NCBI RefSeq assembly: GCF_043290135.1
Contig: NC_134707.1
Span: 82,686,447 to 82,750,446, forward strand
DNA from: Rhipicephalus microplus
Lineage: Eukaryota; Arthropoda; Arachnida; Ixodida; Ixodidae
Direction of reading: 5' to 3'
Length of the DNA: 64,000 nt
Below, one piece after another: positions 62,979 through 64,000 of the stretch. The notes beneath the pieces are model-generated. The model saw only the letters and a list, made by a program, of their open reading frames with translations. It was not told where the DNA came from and did not search any database. Both the position numbers and the translations under genes were made by a program. Numbering within the stretch: the stretch's first letter is position 1; each line of letters starts with the position of its first letter.

Positions 62979-64000
62979 CAAGAATGCTCGGTTGCCGTAA
63001 AACAACAAAAACGGTTTCTCTCTCATCAATTTACCTCATGCTATCCGAAACGAAGCACGCCGGGAAGTGTAGCTATGAAAAAATTCACGCGAACGCTTTC
63101 GTGCAACTCCATCGACGTACGCCAACGCGGATCTGTGAAGCCAGTTTATTTGTCGGTTTTTATTGAAACGCAAGGAGTGCGTCTAATCCGTGTCTTGTGC
63201 ATGTCAATTGTTACAAATGCTTGTGCGCATGTACGTACAAAGAGCAGCTAGAGCGTGTAATTAATGCACCTTCAGGAACATTTCACGCTTGACCAGTTGA
63301 ACAAAACGCGGAATAAAGGAGCCGAAACCTGCTGCTTCGGGACACCTCACCAGTAGAACTCTCACTTTTCGGGAAGATCCGCGTACCACACCAGAATCAC
63401 CTGGCATCACGATTGTCAATATAGGCACATTAAAAAAAACGTCATCACAGTGCTGCTAGCCAAGCGTTCGTACCACTCTGGCCATCGTTTTTCCTTGCAT
63501 GCGCACAAGCCGGCTGTAATTACTCATCACAACGTCATGCCCTGTGATCACTGGCAGGATCCAGAAAGAAGCGCGTTCACTGTTCACGGCACGACATTCG
63601 AGGCAAACATTCAGAAAACTGGACTAGTTATAACTGGACGAACTACGATGTACGACGTGAGACGTCATGGCTAGTGGTGCAAAATATAGAACAGCACAAC
63701 GTTGCCAGTTGACTAACGCCCATCCCGCTTGCTCTAGTGTCGTATTGTTTATGATAATAAAGGCAACCGTTTATTCTACGATTCATTTCGTTCAGTTTTG
63801 TTTCACTGACATCTATTCACCATAGCAACTGAACCTAAATATTCGCTTTTTCATGAAAGTTTTCAACCTTCTAGGGGGCGCTCCAGGAACATAGGCGAGG
63901 AGGAAAGGGAAAGTTGCCGCTACCTTGGAAACTTGTTTCATCTAGGGACCTTAATGGTCCTCAGTCTGGCAAGCCATCGATCGGCATGCCTCAAACGAGA
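62979..64000. other. Right end of window, no gene recognised
   Basis: Short ORFs only (up to 74 codons at 63450-63674), none recognisable. AATAAA occurs near 63757 without an associated gene. The last 130 bp include a repeat arm (63929-63965). Confidence 0.45.

Overview
This window looks like nuclear DNA of a hard tick (Ixodidae). There are no bacterial-style operons. Gene density is very low, putative exons sit far apart, and much of the sequence is retroelement. Six copies belong to a tRNA-derived SINE resembling the Ruka family known from ixodid ticks; that name is from memory and no search was run. Two other tRNA-like SINE families, three Gypsy-type LTR elements, a Penelope-like element with a GIY-YIG endonuclease, and several RNase H-bearing LINEs fit the same picture.

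Host genes. I find one convincing split gene on the + strand, exons at 1027-1145, 11569-11716, 31815-31880, 32114-32170 and 33767-33871. Each junction has GT/AG, all codon phases match, the first exon encodes a signal peptide and the last ends in a stop overlapping AATAAA. The predicted product is a 164-residue secreted protein with four cysteines. Its two big introns (about 10.4 and 20.1 kb) are filled with transposons. A second, weaker pair of phase-compatible exons lies on the - strand (56748-56857 and 55115-55225).

Layout. 1-15.8 kb: exons 1 and 2, a MITE-like element with 19-bp terminal inverted repeats (2020-2503), two fold-back repeats, SINEs and dispersed repeats. 15.8-20.5 kb: a Gypsy element with 165-bp LTRs inserted in a roughly 146-bp tandem satellite. 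20.5-24.5 kb: a Penelope-like element bounded on both sides by (TA)n, with an SGNH-hydrolase-like module upstream of the reverse transcriptase and a hammerhead-like motif at its 3' end. 25.8-30.5 kb: a decayed LINE (A). 31.8-33.9 kb: exons 3-5. 35-43.5 kb: LINE C, ending in (TAA)n, split by a second Gypsy element with an ACTAG duplication. 44.6-50.3 kb: a nearly intact LINE (B), - strand, with a perfect 14-bp target-site duplication and a single visible frame break. 50.3-58.9 kb: SINEs, microsatellites and the candidate - strand gene. 58.9-61.8 kb: a third, badly decayed Gypsy remnant. 61.8-64 kb: repeats and a SINE.

How it works together: the host genes look like small secreted-protein genes whose introns and flanks have been expanded by successive, partly nested retrotransposition. 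The LINEs are the likely source of machinery for the SINEs (inference). Almost all mobile coding regions carry stops, frameshifts or altered catalytic residues; LINE B is the youngest-looking.
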